NCBI RefSeq assembly: GCF_007096635.1
Contig: NZ_VKAA01000005.1
Span: forward strand, 1 to 64,000
Length of the DNA: 64,000 bases
DNA from: Mycolicibacterium sp. 018/SC-01/001
Lineage (GTDB): Bacteria; Actinomycetota; Actinomycetes; Mycobacteriales; Mycobacteriaceae
Direction: 5' to 3'
Shown here: one piece after another, positions 18,138 through 27,143 of the stretch
How positions within the stretch are numbered: the first letter of the stretch is position 1
How the letters are laid out: every line of letters starts with the position of its first letter
Program-made: the position numbers and the translations under genes
Notes under the pieces: generated by a model
What the model was told of the DNA's origin: nothing
The model's input: only the letters and a program-made list of their open reading frames with translations
The model's database searches: none

Positions 18138-18967
18138 GTCAGCTCGGTGAGGATCTGTTCGGCCAGCTGCCGCGTCATCGCCGCCCGCCAGTCCGGGTCA
18201 CCGTGCGGATCCCGCAGCCAGGCGTCGTCCGGGATGACTGCCAGCGCGGCATGCAGCGTGTCGGGAGACGCGGAGGTGCCCAGCCGCAGGACGTAGGGTC
18301 GGACCGTCGCGGCGGTGACAGAGATCGTGATCGCGTCACCGTCGGCCGGTGCGTCGTGCCGACCGATCACCACCGCACCTGACCGTCCGAGCGGCGACGA
18401 GGCGATCTTGCGGTACGCGGTGCGGGCGCGCAGTGCGGCCGCTGGGATGTGCAGCGAGCGCATCACGTCCCCGGTGCTCAGCACGTTGGTGGTGACGCCG
18501 GTGACGAAGTCGGCGACCGGCACGGTGCGGGTGTTGCCGTCGGCCCGCCAGATCAGCGCGGTGGCGTCGAGCGCCGTGGCCAGCGAGATCATCGAACCGG
18601 CGGGCAGCGACAGGCAGATGTTGCCGCCGACGGTCGCGGTCCGCCAGATCTTGAACCCGGCCACCAGCGCCGAGCTGCACTGAGCGAACAGCGGCGCCGC
18701 GGTCCAATCGGAGCGGCGCGCGGGCAGCGTGGTCGACAGCTCGGTGACGTCGGCCAGCGTGCAGGTGGCCGCGATCTCGATACCGTTGTCCGACAGCGTG
18801 ATCGGTGGCCAGCCCAGCGCGGTGATGTCGACCAGCCGGGTGACGTGCGGCTGCGGTTCGGAGAACAGCCACGTGCCGCCGGCGAGGATGGCGTCCCCGG
18901 TGCCCAGCGGCCACACCTCGTCGCGGCGCCGTGGGGTGTGCACCGCCTCGACGGTGTTGAGGTCCAT
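18131..18967 (-). CDS. Xanthine dehydrogenase FAD-binding subunit
   Basis: A 278-residue FAD-binding protein of the CoxM/XdhB type. FAD contacts lie in AILAGGTWLFSEPQP and ATVGGNICLSLPAGSMISL, with a C-terminal CO-dehydrogenase flavoprotein-like domain. It passes electrons from the iron-sulfur clusters to NAD. First gene of the leftward pair with the fused large subunit, and 85 bases from the divergent guanine deaminase gene; no operator was recognised in that gap. Confidence 0.83.
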   Translation of the reverse strand: MDLNTVEAVHTPRRRDEVWPLGTGDAILAGGTWLFSEPQPHVTRLVDITALGWPPITLSDNGIEIAATCTLADVTELSTTLPARRSDWTAAPLFAQCSSALVAGFKIWRTATVGGNICLSLPAGSMISLATALDATALIWRADGNTRTVPVADFVTGVTTNVLSTGDVMRSLHIPAAALRARTAYRKIASSPLGRSGAVVIGRHDAPADGDAITISVTAATVRPYVLRLGTSASPDTLHAALAVIPDDAWLRDPHGDPDWRAAMTRQLAEQILTELTC

Positions 18968-19052
18968 GACTGCACCGTAGAGCGCGGGAGTTCACGGTGC
19001 AGGCCAAGGCGCCGAACTGCGAGGTCGGCGTGACGCTGGGAGAATCGCGTGG

Positions 19053-20394
<1,342 letters not shown>

Positions 20395-20408
<14 letters not shown>

Positions 20409-21552
20409 GGGGTCCGCCCATGATGTTGCCGACGATGCCACGGATGATGTTGCTGCCATCCTCTTTTCGTAATTCGTCGTACCACGATGCGGTGGCCTCG
20501 GGGTCCTTGGCGTGTGTCACGTCGCACCGGCGGCGCGCCCGCAACACCAGATCGCCGGCCCGTTCCGCGCGCGCGGTCTGATAGGCCAGCAGGGCGGCGT
20601 GCACATCGTCGGGATGATCCCGCAAGGCCCACTGCAGCGCGACGGCGTCCTCCATCGCCGAGCACCCACCCTGGCCGATGTCCGGGGTCGTGTTGTGGGC
20701 GGCGTCGCCGAGGACCGCGACGCGACCTTTGACCCAGGTGTCGAACGGGTCGAGGTCGAGGATCTCCACGCGATTGGTGGTGGCGGGATCGAGGATGTCG
20801 ATCAGCCGCTGCACCCCGGGGGACCACCCGGCGAAGTGCTGCCGGAGCATGGCTTTCACGTCGCCGCCGATCGCCGACGGATTCCCGACGATGTCGAAGA
20901 AGAAGTAGAACCGGCCGCCGGCCACCGGCATCACCGAAACACGTTGCCCGTCAGCCACGTACGTGGTCCACTCGGCCGCCGGACCAACCTCGTCGTCGAC
21001 GTCGACGAGCCCGTTGACGTTGACGTAGCCGGCGTAGCGGCGGGTGACCGGATGGCCGAGGACGTATTCGCGGGTGATCGAGTTGGCACCGTCGGCGCCG
21101 ATGATCAGGTCCGCCGACACGGTTGTGCCGTCGGCGAACGTCGCCACCGCGGCGTCGGGACCGTCCTCGACGGCCACCATCTTCATGCCGAATGCGATGT
21201 CGTCCATACCGTAGTGGTTCATCAGCATCGATTGCAGTTCCGCCCGGGCGATGGGGTACGGGCGCTGCCCGACCTGGTCGATCAGCGGCTGCATCGAGAA
21301 CCGGCACATCGTCGCCCCGGTGTGCCCGTCGACGTAGCTCATCGTCTCGACCCGTCCGCCCAGTGCGGCCGTCTCGTCGGCGAGGCCGAGGTAGTTCAGG
21401 CATTTGACGCCGTTGGACCACACCGAGATCGCGGCACCGACGGGCTTGTTCTCGGTGACCCGCTCGTAGACGTGGGTGTCGACGCCGATCTGCCGCAACG
21501 CGATCGCCGCGCTCATGCCTCCCATCCCGGCACCGATGATGACGGCTTTCAC
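20395..21552 (-). CDS. hpxO: FAD-dependent urate hydroxylase (HpxO type)
   Basis: A 385-residue group A flavoprotein monooxygenase: GxGxxG in VIIGAGMGGMSAAIALRQIG, DG motif in IGADGANSITREYV, and GDAAHNTTPDIGQGG. With HIU hydrolase and OHCU decarboxylase genes directly upstream in the same transcript, it is the NAD(P)H- and FAD-dependent enzyme turning urate into 5-hydroxyisourate, replacing cofactor-free uricase, which was not seen in the window. GTG start at 21552, 5 bases from uraH. Confidence 0.88.
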
Positions 21553-21557
21553 CAGAG

Positions 21558-21875
21558 TCAGCTCCCTCGATAGGTGGAGTAGGCGTACGGCGACAGCAGC
21601 AGCGGAACGTGGTGATGCGCGGCGGCGTCGGTGACCTCGAACGTGATCAGCACCTCGGGATAGAACCCGCTGACGCCCTGGGACGCGAAATAGGCTGCGG
21701 TGTCGAACCGCAACCGGTACGTGCCGGCGCCCAGCTCGGCGGCGAGCGAACCGATGCGGCCGTCGTCGTCGGTGACGCCGGCGGCCACCTCGCTATCGTC
21801 CCGGTGCAGCGATACCGCGACACCCGCGGCAGGCCGGCCGGTGGTCGCGTCGAGAACGTGGGTGGACAGGCTCAT
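21558..21875 (-). CDS. uraH: 5-hydroxyisourate hydrolase
   Basis: A 105-residue transthyretin-like enzyme. N-terminal STHVLDATTGRPA and C-terminal YAYSTYRGS (the family YRGS end) identify it; the conserved His and Arg residues (STHVLD, RLRFDT, HHHVPLLLSP) are present. It hydrolyses 5-hydroxyisourate to OHCU. It lies between uraD (24-base gap) and hpxO (5-base gap), in the chemical order of the pathway read backwards. Confidence 0.95.
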   Translation of the reverse strand: MSLSTHVLDATTGRPAAGVAVSLHRDDSEVAAGVTDDDGRIGSLAAELGAGTYRLRFDTAAYFASQGVSGFYPEVLITFEVTDAAAHHHVPLLLSPYAYSTYRGS

Positions 21876-21899
21876 GGGATCAGCATCCCCGATCGGCGC

Positions 21900-22400
21900 T
21901 CATGCCGGCGGCTCGCTGAGCAGACGTTCCAGCCGCAACCGATTGATCTTGGCGAGCTCGCTGCGCATGACCCGGCGTTCGGTGTCAGGGTCGTTGTGCA
22001 GCCGCTCGGTGAGGATGTCCAGCAGTTCCTCGGCGGAGCGTCCGCTGGCACACACCAGGTAGACGTAGCCGAAGCGGTCTTCGTACTCGCGGTTCTTCGC
22101 CGCCAACTGCGCTTTGATCTCGTCGTCGGCACCGGCGACACGCGCCTGCTCGCGCGCCGACGACGGATTGTCCACGGCGGCCCCGATCCGGGGGTGGCCG
22201 TCGAGGGCGGCGTCCAGCTCGGCATCGGGGAGCTCGGCCAGCACCCGGTCGGCGCGGTCGTAGAGCGCGTCGGCGTCCCGGAACGGCGCAGCGGCCAGCA
22301 CTCGGCGGGCCCAGATCGGGGACGAGCACACCTCGAACAGCAGATGCATCTGCTGCCGCTCCGACGCCGCGTTGAAGTGCTTCAGCCCGACCGCTCTCAC
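21900..22400 (-). CDS. uraD: 2-oxo-4-hydroxy-4-carboxy-5-ureidoimidazoline (OHCU) decarboxylase
   Basis: A 166-residue helical enzyme making (S)-allantoin from OHCU. The catalytic His is retained in DGHPRIG, and the C-terminal Arg-rich helix (MRSELAKINRLRLERLL) is present. It starts with GTG overlapping the stop of the permease-OHCU fusion as GTGA. It is a second copy of the domain in the window: the one fused to the permease has lost this His, so this protein is probably the working decarboxylase. Confidence 0.92.
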   Translation of the reverse strand: MRAVGLKHFNAASERQQMHLLFEVCSSPIWARRVLAAAPFRDADALYDRADRVLAELPDAELDAALDGHPRIGAAVDNPSSAREQARVAGADDEIKAQLAAKNREYEDRFGYVYLVCASGRSAEELLDILTERLHNDPDTERRVMRSELAKINRLRLERLLSEPPA

Positions 22401-24301
22401 GAGAGTTCGTTGAGCCTGCTGAAGCGTGCGGCCGCAACAGGATTGGCGTCGGCGACCAGATCGGTGAACCGGTAGTTGACGATCTTGGCGACCTCGATCA
22501 GCGCGAACGCCCTCTCCGCGGCGGGCGAATTGTCCATCCGGGACCAGCCGTTGCGCAGCACCCGGTCGAAGCGTTCGGTCTCCTTGGCGCAGATGATCAG
22601 CGGGAAGCCGAAGTGGCTCCGGTAGGCGGAGGCGAGTTCCACGACGTCATTGTGGTCGTCGTCGTCGAGGTTGGACAGGGCCACGTGATCCACCGCGAGA
22701 ACCTGGCCCGTCTCGTCTTCGGCACCCAGATCGGGGAACGCGCCGAGCAATTCGTCCTGCTGCTCGGACGTGCCGGTCAGCACCGCGTCCTGGAAGGCCT
22801 CGCGCAACGCGGTGGTGTCGGCGAACGGCCGCTGCTCGTAGGCCCGCTCGACGGCCCACGGCACGTCCTGGACGAGTTGGCCGAAGACCTCCGTGAACCG
22901 CTCCTTGGTCATCGCATTGACCTCGCCGAGCGTGATCGATCCGCCGCCGGCCACCCGCGGGCCGTGGGAACCGGTGTGGAAGAACACGATGTTGAGCAGG
23001 ATCGCGGCGACCGCGCCGATACTGATCCCGCTGCCGAAGATCAGGTCGATGCCGGCGGGCATGCCCTTGGCGATGTCCGGGTACGCCGTCACCCACAGCG
23101 CCAATGCCAGGCTCGTGGTCACGATGATCAGGTTGCGATGGTCGGTGAAGTCCACCTTGCCGAGCGTCTGGATGCCGACGACGGCGACGGTGGCGAACAG
23201 CGTCAGCGCCGCGCCGCCCAGCACGGGGTTCGGGATCGAGGCGACCACGGCGGCGACCTTGGGCAGGAACCCGAGCAGGATCATGAACACCCCGGCCGCA
23301 GCGACCACCCAGCGGCTCTTCACCCCGGTCAGGCGCACCAGTCCGACGTTCTCGGAGAACGCGGTGTACGGGAACGAGTTGAAGATGCCACCGATGGTGG
23401 TGGCCACGCCGTCGGCGCGCAGCACGTTGCCGATGTCGGAGGCCTTCACGCGCTTGCCGACGATCTCGCCGGTCGCGATCGTGGAGCCGGTGGATTCGAC
23501 GGCGGTGATCATCAGCACGATGATCATCGTCAGGCAGGCCACGAAGTCGAACTTGGGCATGCCGAACAGGAACGGCGGTGTGAAGCCGATCGCCGAGGCT
23601 TCGCCGACGCGCGCGAAGTCCATGTCGCCCAACGCGAATGCGACCGCGCAGCCGATCACCAGACCGAGCAGGACGGCGATGGTCGCGAGGAAGCCGCGGA
23701 AGATCCGCTGGATCGCGACGATGATCGCGATGGTGCCGACGGCGTACAGGAACCACCGGATGTTGGTGGGGTCGGTCTCGTGGGTGTGCGGGTTGGTGAC
23801 GGCGTCCATGGCGCCGACGGGCACCAGGCACAGGCCGATGATCGTGATCAGGGTGCCGGTGACGACCGGCGGGAAGAACTTCAGCAGTTTGATGAACACC
23901 GGCGCGATCAGGAACGTGAAGACGCCGGCGACGATCACCGCGCCGTACACGTAGAGCATGCTGGTTGCGCCACCGCCGTGGGCGAGGCCGATCGCGATGA
24001 TCGGCGACACCCCCGCGAACGTGACCCCTTGGAGCAGCGGGAGCCGGACTCCGACGTTGCGGAACCCGACGGCCTGGATGATCGAGGCGATGCCGCAGGT
24101 GAACAGGTCCGCGGTGATCAGCTTGACCAGTTCTTGCTGGGACAGGCCGACCGCGCCGGCGATGATGATCGGCACCAGCACGGCGCCGGCGTAGAACGCG
24201 ACGACGTGCTGGAAGCCGTAGGTGGCGAGCTTCGGGACGGGCAGCACCTCGTCGACGGGGTGGGTGCGCTTGCTCGTGCCGCGGGCGGTCGGTGTCGACA
24301 T
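22397..24301 (-). CDS. NCS2-family urate/xanthine permease fused to an OHCU-decarboxylase-like domain
   Basis: A 634-residue fusion. Residues 1 to about 460 are a nucleobase:cation symporter-2 permease with about 12-14 membrane segments (YGFQHVVAFYAGAVLVPIII, LPLLQGVTFAGVSPII, the QNVG-like FSENVGLVRLTG). Residues from about 470 to 634 resemble OHCU decarboxylase (LTEV-type start LGEVNAMTKERFTEVFG, FGFPLIICAKE). The usual catalytic HPDL/HPRI motif reads AFPDLG, so the His is Phe. The fusion couples urate uptake to its breakdown genes, but decarboxylase activity of this copy is doubtful. First gene of the operon with uraD, uraH and hpxO. Confidence 0.88.
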   Translation of the reverse strand: MSTPTARGTSKRTHPVDEVLPVPKLATYGFQHVVAFYAGAVLVPIIIAGAVGLSQQELVKLITADLFTCGIASIIQAVGFRNVGVRLPLLQGVTFAGVSPIIAIGLAHGGGATSMLYVYGAVIVAGVFTFLIAPVFIKLLKFFPPVVTGTLITIIGLCLVPVGAMDAVTNPHTHETDPTNIRWFLYAVGTIAIIVAIQRIFRGFLATIAVLLGLVIGCAVAFALGDMDFARVGEASAIGFTPPFLFGMPKFDFVACLTMIIVLMITAVESTGSTIATGEIVGKRVKASDIGNVLRADGVATTIGGIFNSFPYTAFSENVGLVRLTGVKSRWVVAAAGVFMILLGFLPKVAAVVASIPNPVLGGAALTLFATVAVVGIQTLGKVDFTDHRNLIIVTTSLALALWVTAYPDIAKGMPAGIDLIFGSGISIGAVAAILLNIVFFHTGSHGPRVAGGGSITLGEVNAMTKERFTEVFGQLVQDVPWAVERAYEQRPFADTTALREAFQDAVLTGTSEQQDELLGAFPDLGAEDETGQVLAVDHVALSNLDDDDHNDVVELASAYRSHFGFPLIICAKETERFDRVLRNGWSRMDNSPAAERAFALIEVAKIVNYRFTDLVADANPVAAARFSRLNELS

Positions 24302-24373
24302 CGGTTCAGAATCCGACAGCTGCGCTCCCTTCCGGTGACGCCCACGTTTCCGCGATGTTGCGGCTCCCGTTTT

Positions 24374-24445
24374 TCCCGCGACAAGACACGAACTCGAGTG
24401 CTCCGGCGGCGTGTCTGCTCGAGTTCGCGTCTTGTCGCGCAGAGA
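24374..24445. repeat. Dispersed palindromic element, copy 2
   Basis: Near-perfect inverted repeat: CGCGACAAGACACGAACTCG at the left and its reverse complement with one change at the right, around a core containing GCGGCGTGTC. It lies in the 148-base gap upstream of the permease and downstream of the alcohol dehydrogenase, both leftward. Here it could end the dehydrogenase transcript and must be upstream of the permease promoter or within its leader. Same family as 15384-15453. Confidence 0.72.
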
Positions 24446-24449
24446 ACCG

Positions 24450-25562
24450 TCAGTGGTCGTGCAGGATCACGCCGCGGATGTTGCGCCCGGCGCGCATGTC
24501 CTCGTAGCCCTCGTTGACCTCGGCCAGCTTGTACTCGTGGGTGACGCTCTCGTCGAGCAACAGCTTGCCCTCGCGGTAGAGCGACAGCAGCCGCGGGATG
24601 TCGGCGCGCGGATTGGCCTCGCCGTACAGGCTGCCCAGCAGACGTTTCTGGAACAGCGTGAACATCATCATCGACAGCGTCGCCTGGTTGTCGGCCATCG
24701 TCGCCAGCGCGGTCAGCACGACCGCGCCACCCTTGCGGATGATGTTGACGGCGTCTTCGATCATCGGGCCTTCGACCAGGCCCACGGTCAGGATCGCCGA
24801 ATCGGCCATCACTCCGCGGGTCTGCTCGGCGACGAGCGCGGTCGCCTCGGGCATCGACGCGGCGAAGTGGGTGGCACCGAGCTGTAAAGCCTTCTCCCGC
24901 TTGTTCTCGACGGGCTCGACCACGACGATCCGCTCGGCCCCGGCCAGCCGCGCGCCCTGGACCGCCCCGCTGCCGATACCGCCGAATCCGATCACGACGA
25001 CGGTGTCGCCGGGTTGGACGTCGGCGGTGTTGACCGCCGAACCCCACCCGGTGGTCACGCCGCAGCCGAGCAGGCACGCCCGCGACAGCGGAAGGTCGTC
25101 GTCGATCTTGACGATCGAGGCTTCGGGCACCGTGCCGTACTGGGAGAACGTGCCGACCAAGGACATCACACCGATGTCCTGACCGCGGGCGTGCCGGCGG
25201 TAGGTGCCGTCCAGCTGCGTTCCGGCCATGATCATCGCGCCCAGATCGCACAGGTTCTGATGACCGGTGGAGCAGAACCGGCATCGGCCGCACGCGGGGA
25301 GAAACGATGCGACGACGTGGTCGCCCGGCGCGAGGTCACGCACCCCCGGGCCGACTTCGCGGACGATTCCGGCGCCTTCGTGGCCGCCGATCATCGGCAG
25401 CGGGAAGGGCAGGTCACCGGTGCGGATGTGTTCGTCGGAGTGGCACAGGCCGGTGGCCTCCCAGGACACCAGGACCTCGCCGTCGCGGGGTGGATCGAGG
25501 TCGATTTCCTCGACGGTCCAATCGGATCCGTACTCCCACAGAATCGCGGCATTGGTCTTCAT
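24450..25562 (-). CDS. Zinc-type NDMA-dependent alcohol dehydrogenase (AdhD-like)
   Basis: A 370-residue medium-chain dehydrogenase. Catalytic-zinc residues are in GLCHSDEH and GGHEGAG, the structural-zinc cysteines in PACGRCRFCSTGHQNLC, and the NAD loop in VVVIGFGGIGSGAVQGA. The overall sequence fits the actinobacterial Rxyl_3153 family of alcohol dehydrogenases that hold their cofactor tightly and are linked with mycofactocin. No mycofactocin gene is in the window, so the redox partner and substrate are unknown. Transcribed alone; not obviously part of purine catabolism. Confidence 0.82.
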   Translation of the reverse strand: MKTNAAILWEYGSDWTVEEIDLDPPRDGEVLVSWEATGLCHSDEHIRTGDLPFPLPMIGGHEGAGIVREVGPGVRDLAPGDHVVASFLPACGRCRFCSTGHQNLCDLGAMIMAGTQLDGTYRRHARGQDIGVMSLVGTFSQYGTVPEASIVKIDDDLPLSRACLLGCGVTTGWGSAVNTADVQPGDTVVVIGFGGIGSGAVQGARLAGAERIVVVEPVENKREKALQLGATHFAASMPEATALVAEQTRGVMADSAILTVGLVEGPMIEDAVNIIRKGGAVVLTALATMADNQATLSMMMFTLFQKRLLGSLYGEANPRADIPRLLSLYREGKLLLDESVTHEYKLAEVNEGYEDMRAGRNIRGVILHDH

Positions 25563-25615
25563 CGGCCGAGTCTAAGAACCGTTCCGGCCCGCCGGGGCGG
25601 ATTCGCCCGGACCGG

Positions 25616-26359
25616 TCAGACCATGGTCAGTGCGAGGCCGGCCAGTGCGATCAGCCAGCTCGCGAAGCTGCCGACCAAGAAGTACTCGGTCACCTCATCG
25701 ATTCCGGGACCCTGGGGATCGGCGGTCCCGGCGTCCTTGCGGGCGGCGGCGAGCTCGGGGAAGCGGATGATGCCTTTGGCCGCGATCACCGCCGAGGCCG
25801 CGCCGAACTGGCCGCCGAGTGCGAGCCCGACGATCAGCAGCCGCTCCATGGGGCCCAGGAGCCGGCCACCTTTGAGCCGGTCGGAGGGCTGCGGCACGCC
25901 GGCGGGTCGGACGGCACCGACAGCGCCGAGGATCAACCGCACCAGCTGGTTCGCGGTGACCAGCTGCAGCAGGATGATGCCGGCGACCATCAGGGCCAGG
26001 CCCGGCTCGACGCCGGTCAGCCCGGCCCAGGGCAGCCATCGTGCCAGCGGGCCGGCGACGGGGGAGGCCCACCCGCCGAATGCGACGATCAGGGCGCCGC
26101 CCGCGCAGAAGACGCCGAGCGCGTGGCCCTCTCGCTCACCCGTCCGTTCCGCCGTGTCGCTGAGGATGACCCAGATGACGCTGACCGCGGCGCCGAAGGC
26201 GAGCAGAACGACATCACCGAGGTGCCAGAGCCCGGCTGCCGCGGCGGCGACGATCACGCTCGAGGGGCCCGCGACCAGCGCCGGCCACCGGCGCGCGCTC
26301 AGCTTGCGAGCGATGTCGGCGACTCCGACTGCGATCAGGAACACCGCCAGCGCGCTCAT
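25616..26359 (-). CDS. Membrane protein paired with SatD-like regulator
   Basis: A 247-residue protein with about seven hydrophobic segments, unknown function. C-terminal half (GRLLGPMERLLIVGLALGGQ, then AAKGIIRFPEL and EYFLVGSFASWLIAL) resembles the membrane part of DUF3307-type proteins often found beside SatD homologs. It starts as ATGA over the end of the SatD-like gene, so the two are translated together. Likely a membrane partner whose level is set by the upstream regulator; activity cannot be stated. Confidence 0.7.
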   Translation of the reverse strand: MSALAVFLIAVGVADIARKLSARRWPALVAGPSSVIVAAAAAGLWHLGDVVLLAFGAAVSVIWVILSDTAERTGEREGHALGVFCAGGALIVAFGGWASPVAGPLARWLPWAGLTGVEPGLALMVAGIILLQLVTANQLVRLILGAVGAVRPAGVPQPSDRLKGGRLLGPMERLLIVGLALGGQFGAASAVIAAKGIIRFPELAAARKDAGTADPQGPGIDEVTEYFLVGSFASWLIALAGLALTMV

Positions 26360-27006
26360 CGCAGCTCCCGCAGTTCGGCGGCGACCGTGAGGAGCAGATC
26401 GAGTCCGGCCCGGCCAGCGCGCTGGGACACCGCCGATGCGCTGATGCCCTCCGCCATCGCCAGCTCCTTCTTGGTGCGTCCCTCACGCATCCCGACGAGA
26501 ATCCGCAGGGAGCGTTCGTCCAGTGATCCAAGCAGGTGGTCCCGACACATCAGGGCCGCATTGATGGCGTGGGGGTCGGCGCCGGCGCCTGTGTCATTGC
26601 GGAATGCGGTGCGCACGTGCACCATTCCCGCCTGTTGCTGGGTGCTCGCGGTCCACTCGATGGCGGCCCGCGCCGCCCACCAGCCGGGGCCGTCCTGGAT
26701 TCCGGACTTCTCGTCGAGGGCGGTGACGGGCCCCCAGCCGAGTCCGAACCGGACGTCGACGTCCGGAGCGAGTGCGAGTCGAATGGTCAGGGCGGCATCG
26801 ATCGCGAACCCGACCGTCGGATACGCGCCCTGGAACTCGTCGCCCACCGTCAGGGCGGGCGCGTCGACGGCACCCTCGGCCACGGTGGCCAGCGCCGCGG
26901 TCACGCGACGGTGCAACGCGCGCCGGTCGGGAAACGCGCGGGAGCCGACGACGTCACCGATCAGCGTCGCCCGCTTCGATGAAGGCGAAGACTTCATTGG
27001 CGTCAT
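26356..27006 (-). CDS. SatD-family protein with C-terminal helix-turn-helix
   Basis: A 216-residue protein. N-terminal IGDVVGSRAFPDR and GDEFQGAYPTVGFAIDAAL are the family's cyclase-like motifs; the C-terminus (TKKELAMAEGISASAVSQRA) is a LuxR/MarR-like helix-turn-helix. ATG at 27006 or 26997. The gene begins next to palindromic ATGAAGCTAT sites, which suggests that it binds its own promoter. The first gene of a two-gene unit with the membrane protein. Function in mycobacteria is unknown; the family name comes from a streptococcal secretion/acid-tolerance locus. Confidence 0.72.
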   Translation of the reverse strand: MTPMKSSPSSKRATLIGDVVGSRAFPDRRALHRRVTAALATVAEGAVDAPALTVGDEFQGAYPTVGFAIDAALTIRLALAPDVDVRFGLGWGPVTALDEKSGIQDGPGWWAARAAIEWTASTQQQAGMVHVRTAFRNDTGAGADPHAINAALMCRDHLLGSLDERSLRILVGMREGRTKKELAMAEGISASAVSQRAGRAGLDLLLTVAAELRELR

Positions 27007-27044
27007 ATGAAGATCATAGCTTCATTTTGCGCTGATGAAGCTAT
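27007..27044. promoter_or_regulatory. Palindromic operator upstream of SatD-like gene
   Basis: ATAGCTTCAT at 27016-27025 and its exact complement ATGAAGCTAT at 27035-27044 form a perfect 10-base inverted repeat with a 9-base spacer. A third related half-site, ATGAAGATCAT, lies at 27007-27017, and ATGAAG/CTTCAT recur at 26979-26997 inside the first codons. The A/T-rich cluster stands out in high-GC DNA and is placed for autoregulation. Site read directly, binding protein inferred. Confidence 0.65.
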
Positions 27045-27143
27045 GGAATTCATCTGTCCCGACGAGCGCGGGGGAATTCCCCGATTGCCTGGCGGTAGCA
27101 CGCCGATGATCATCAGAACCAACCATCAACGGGGAGGGTCGCT

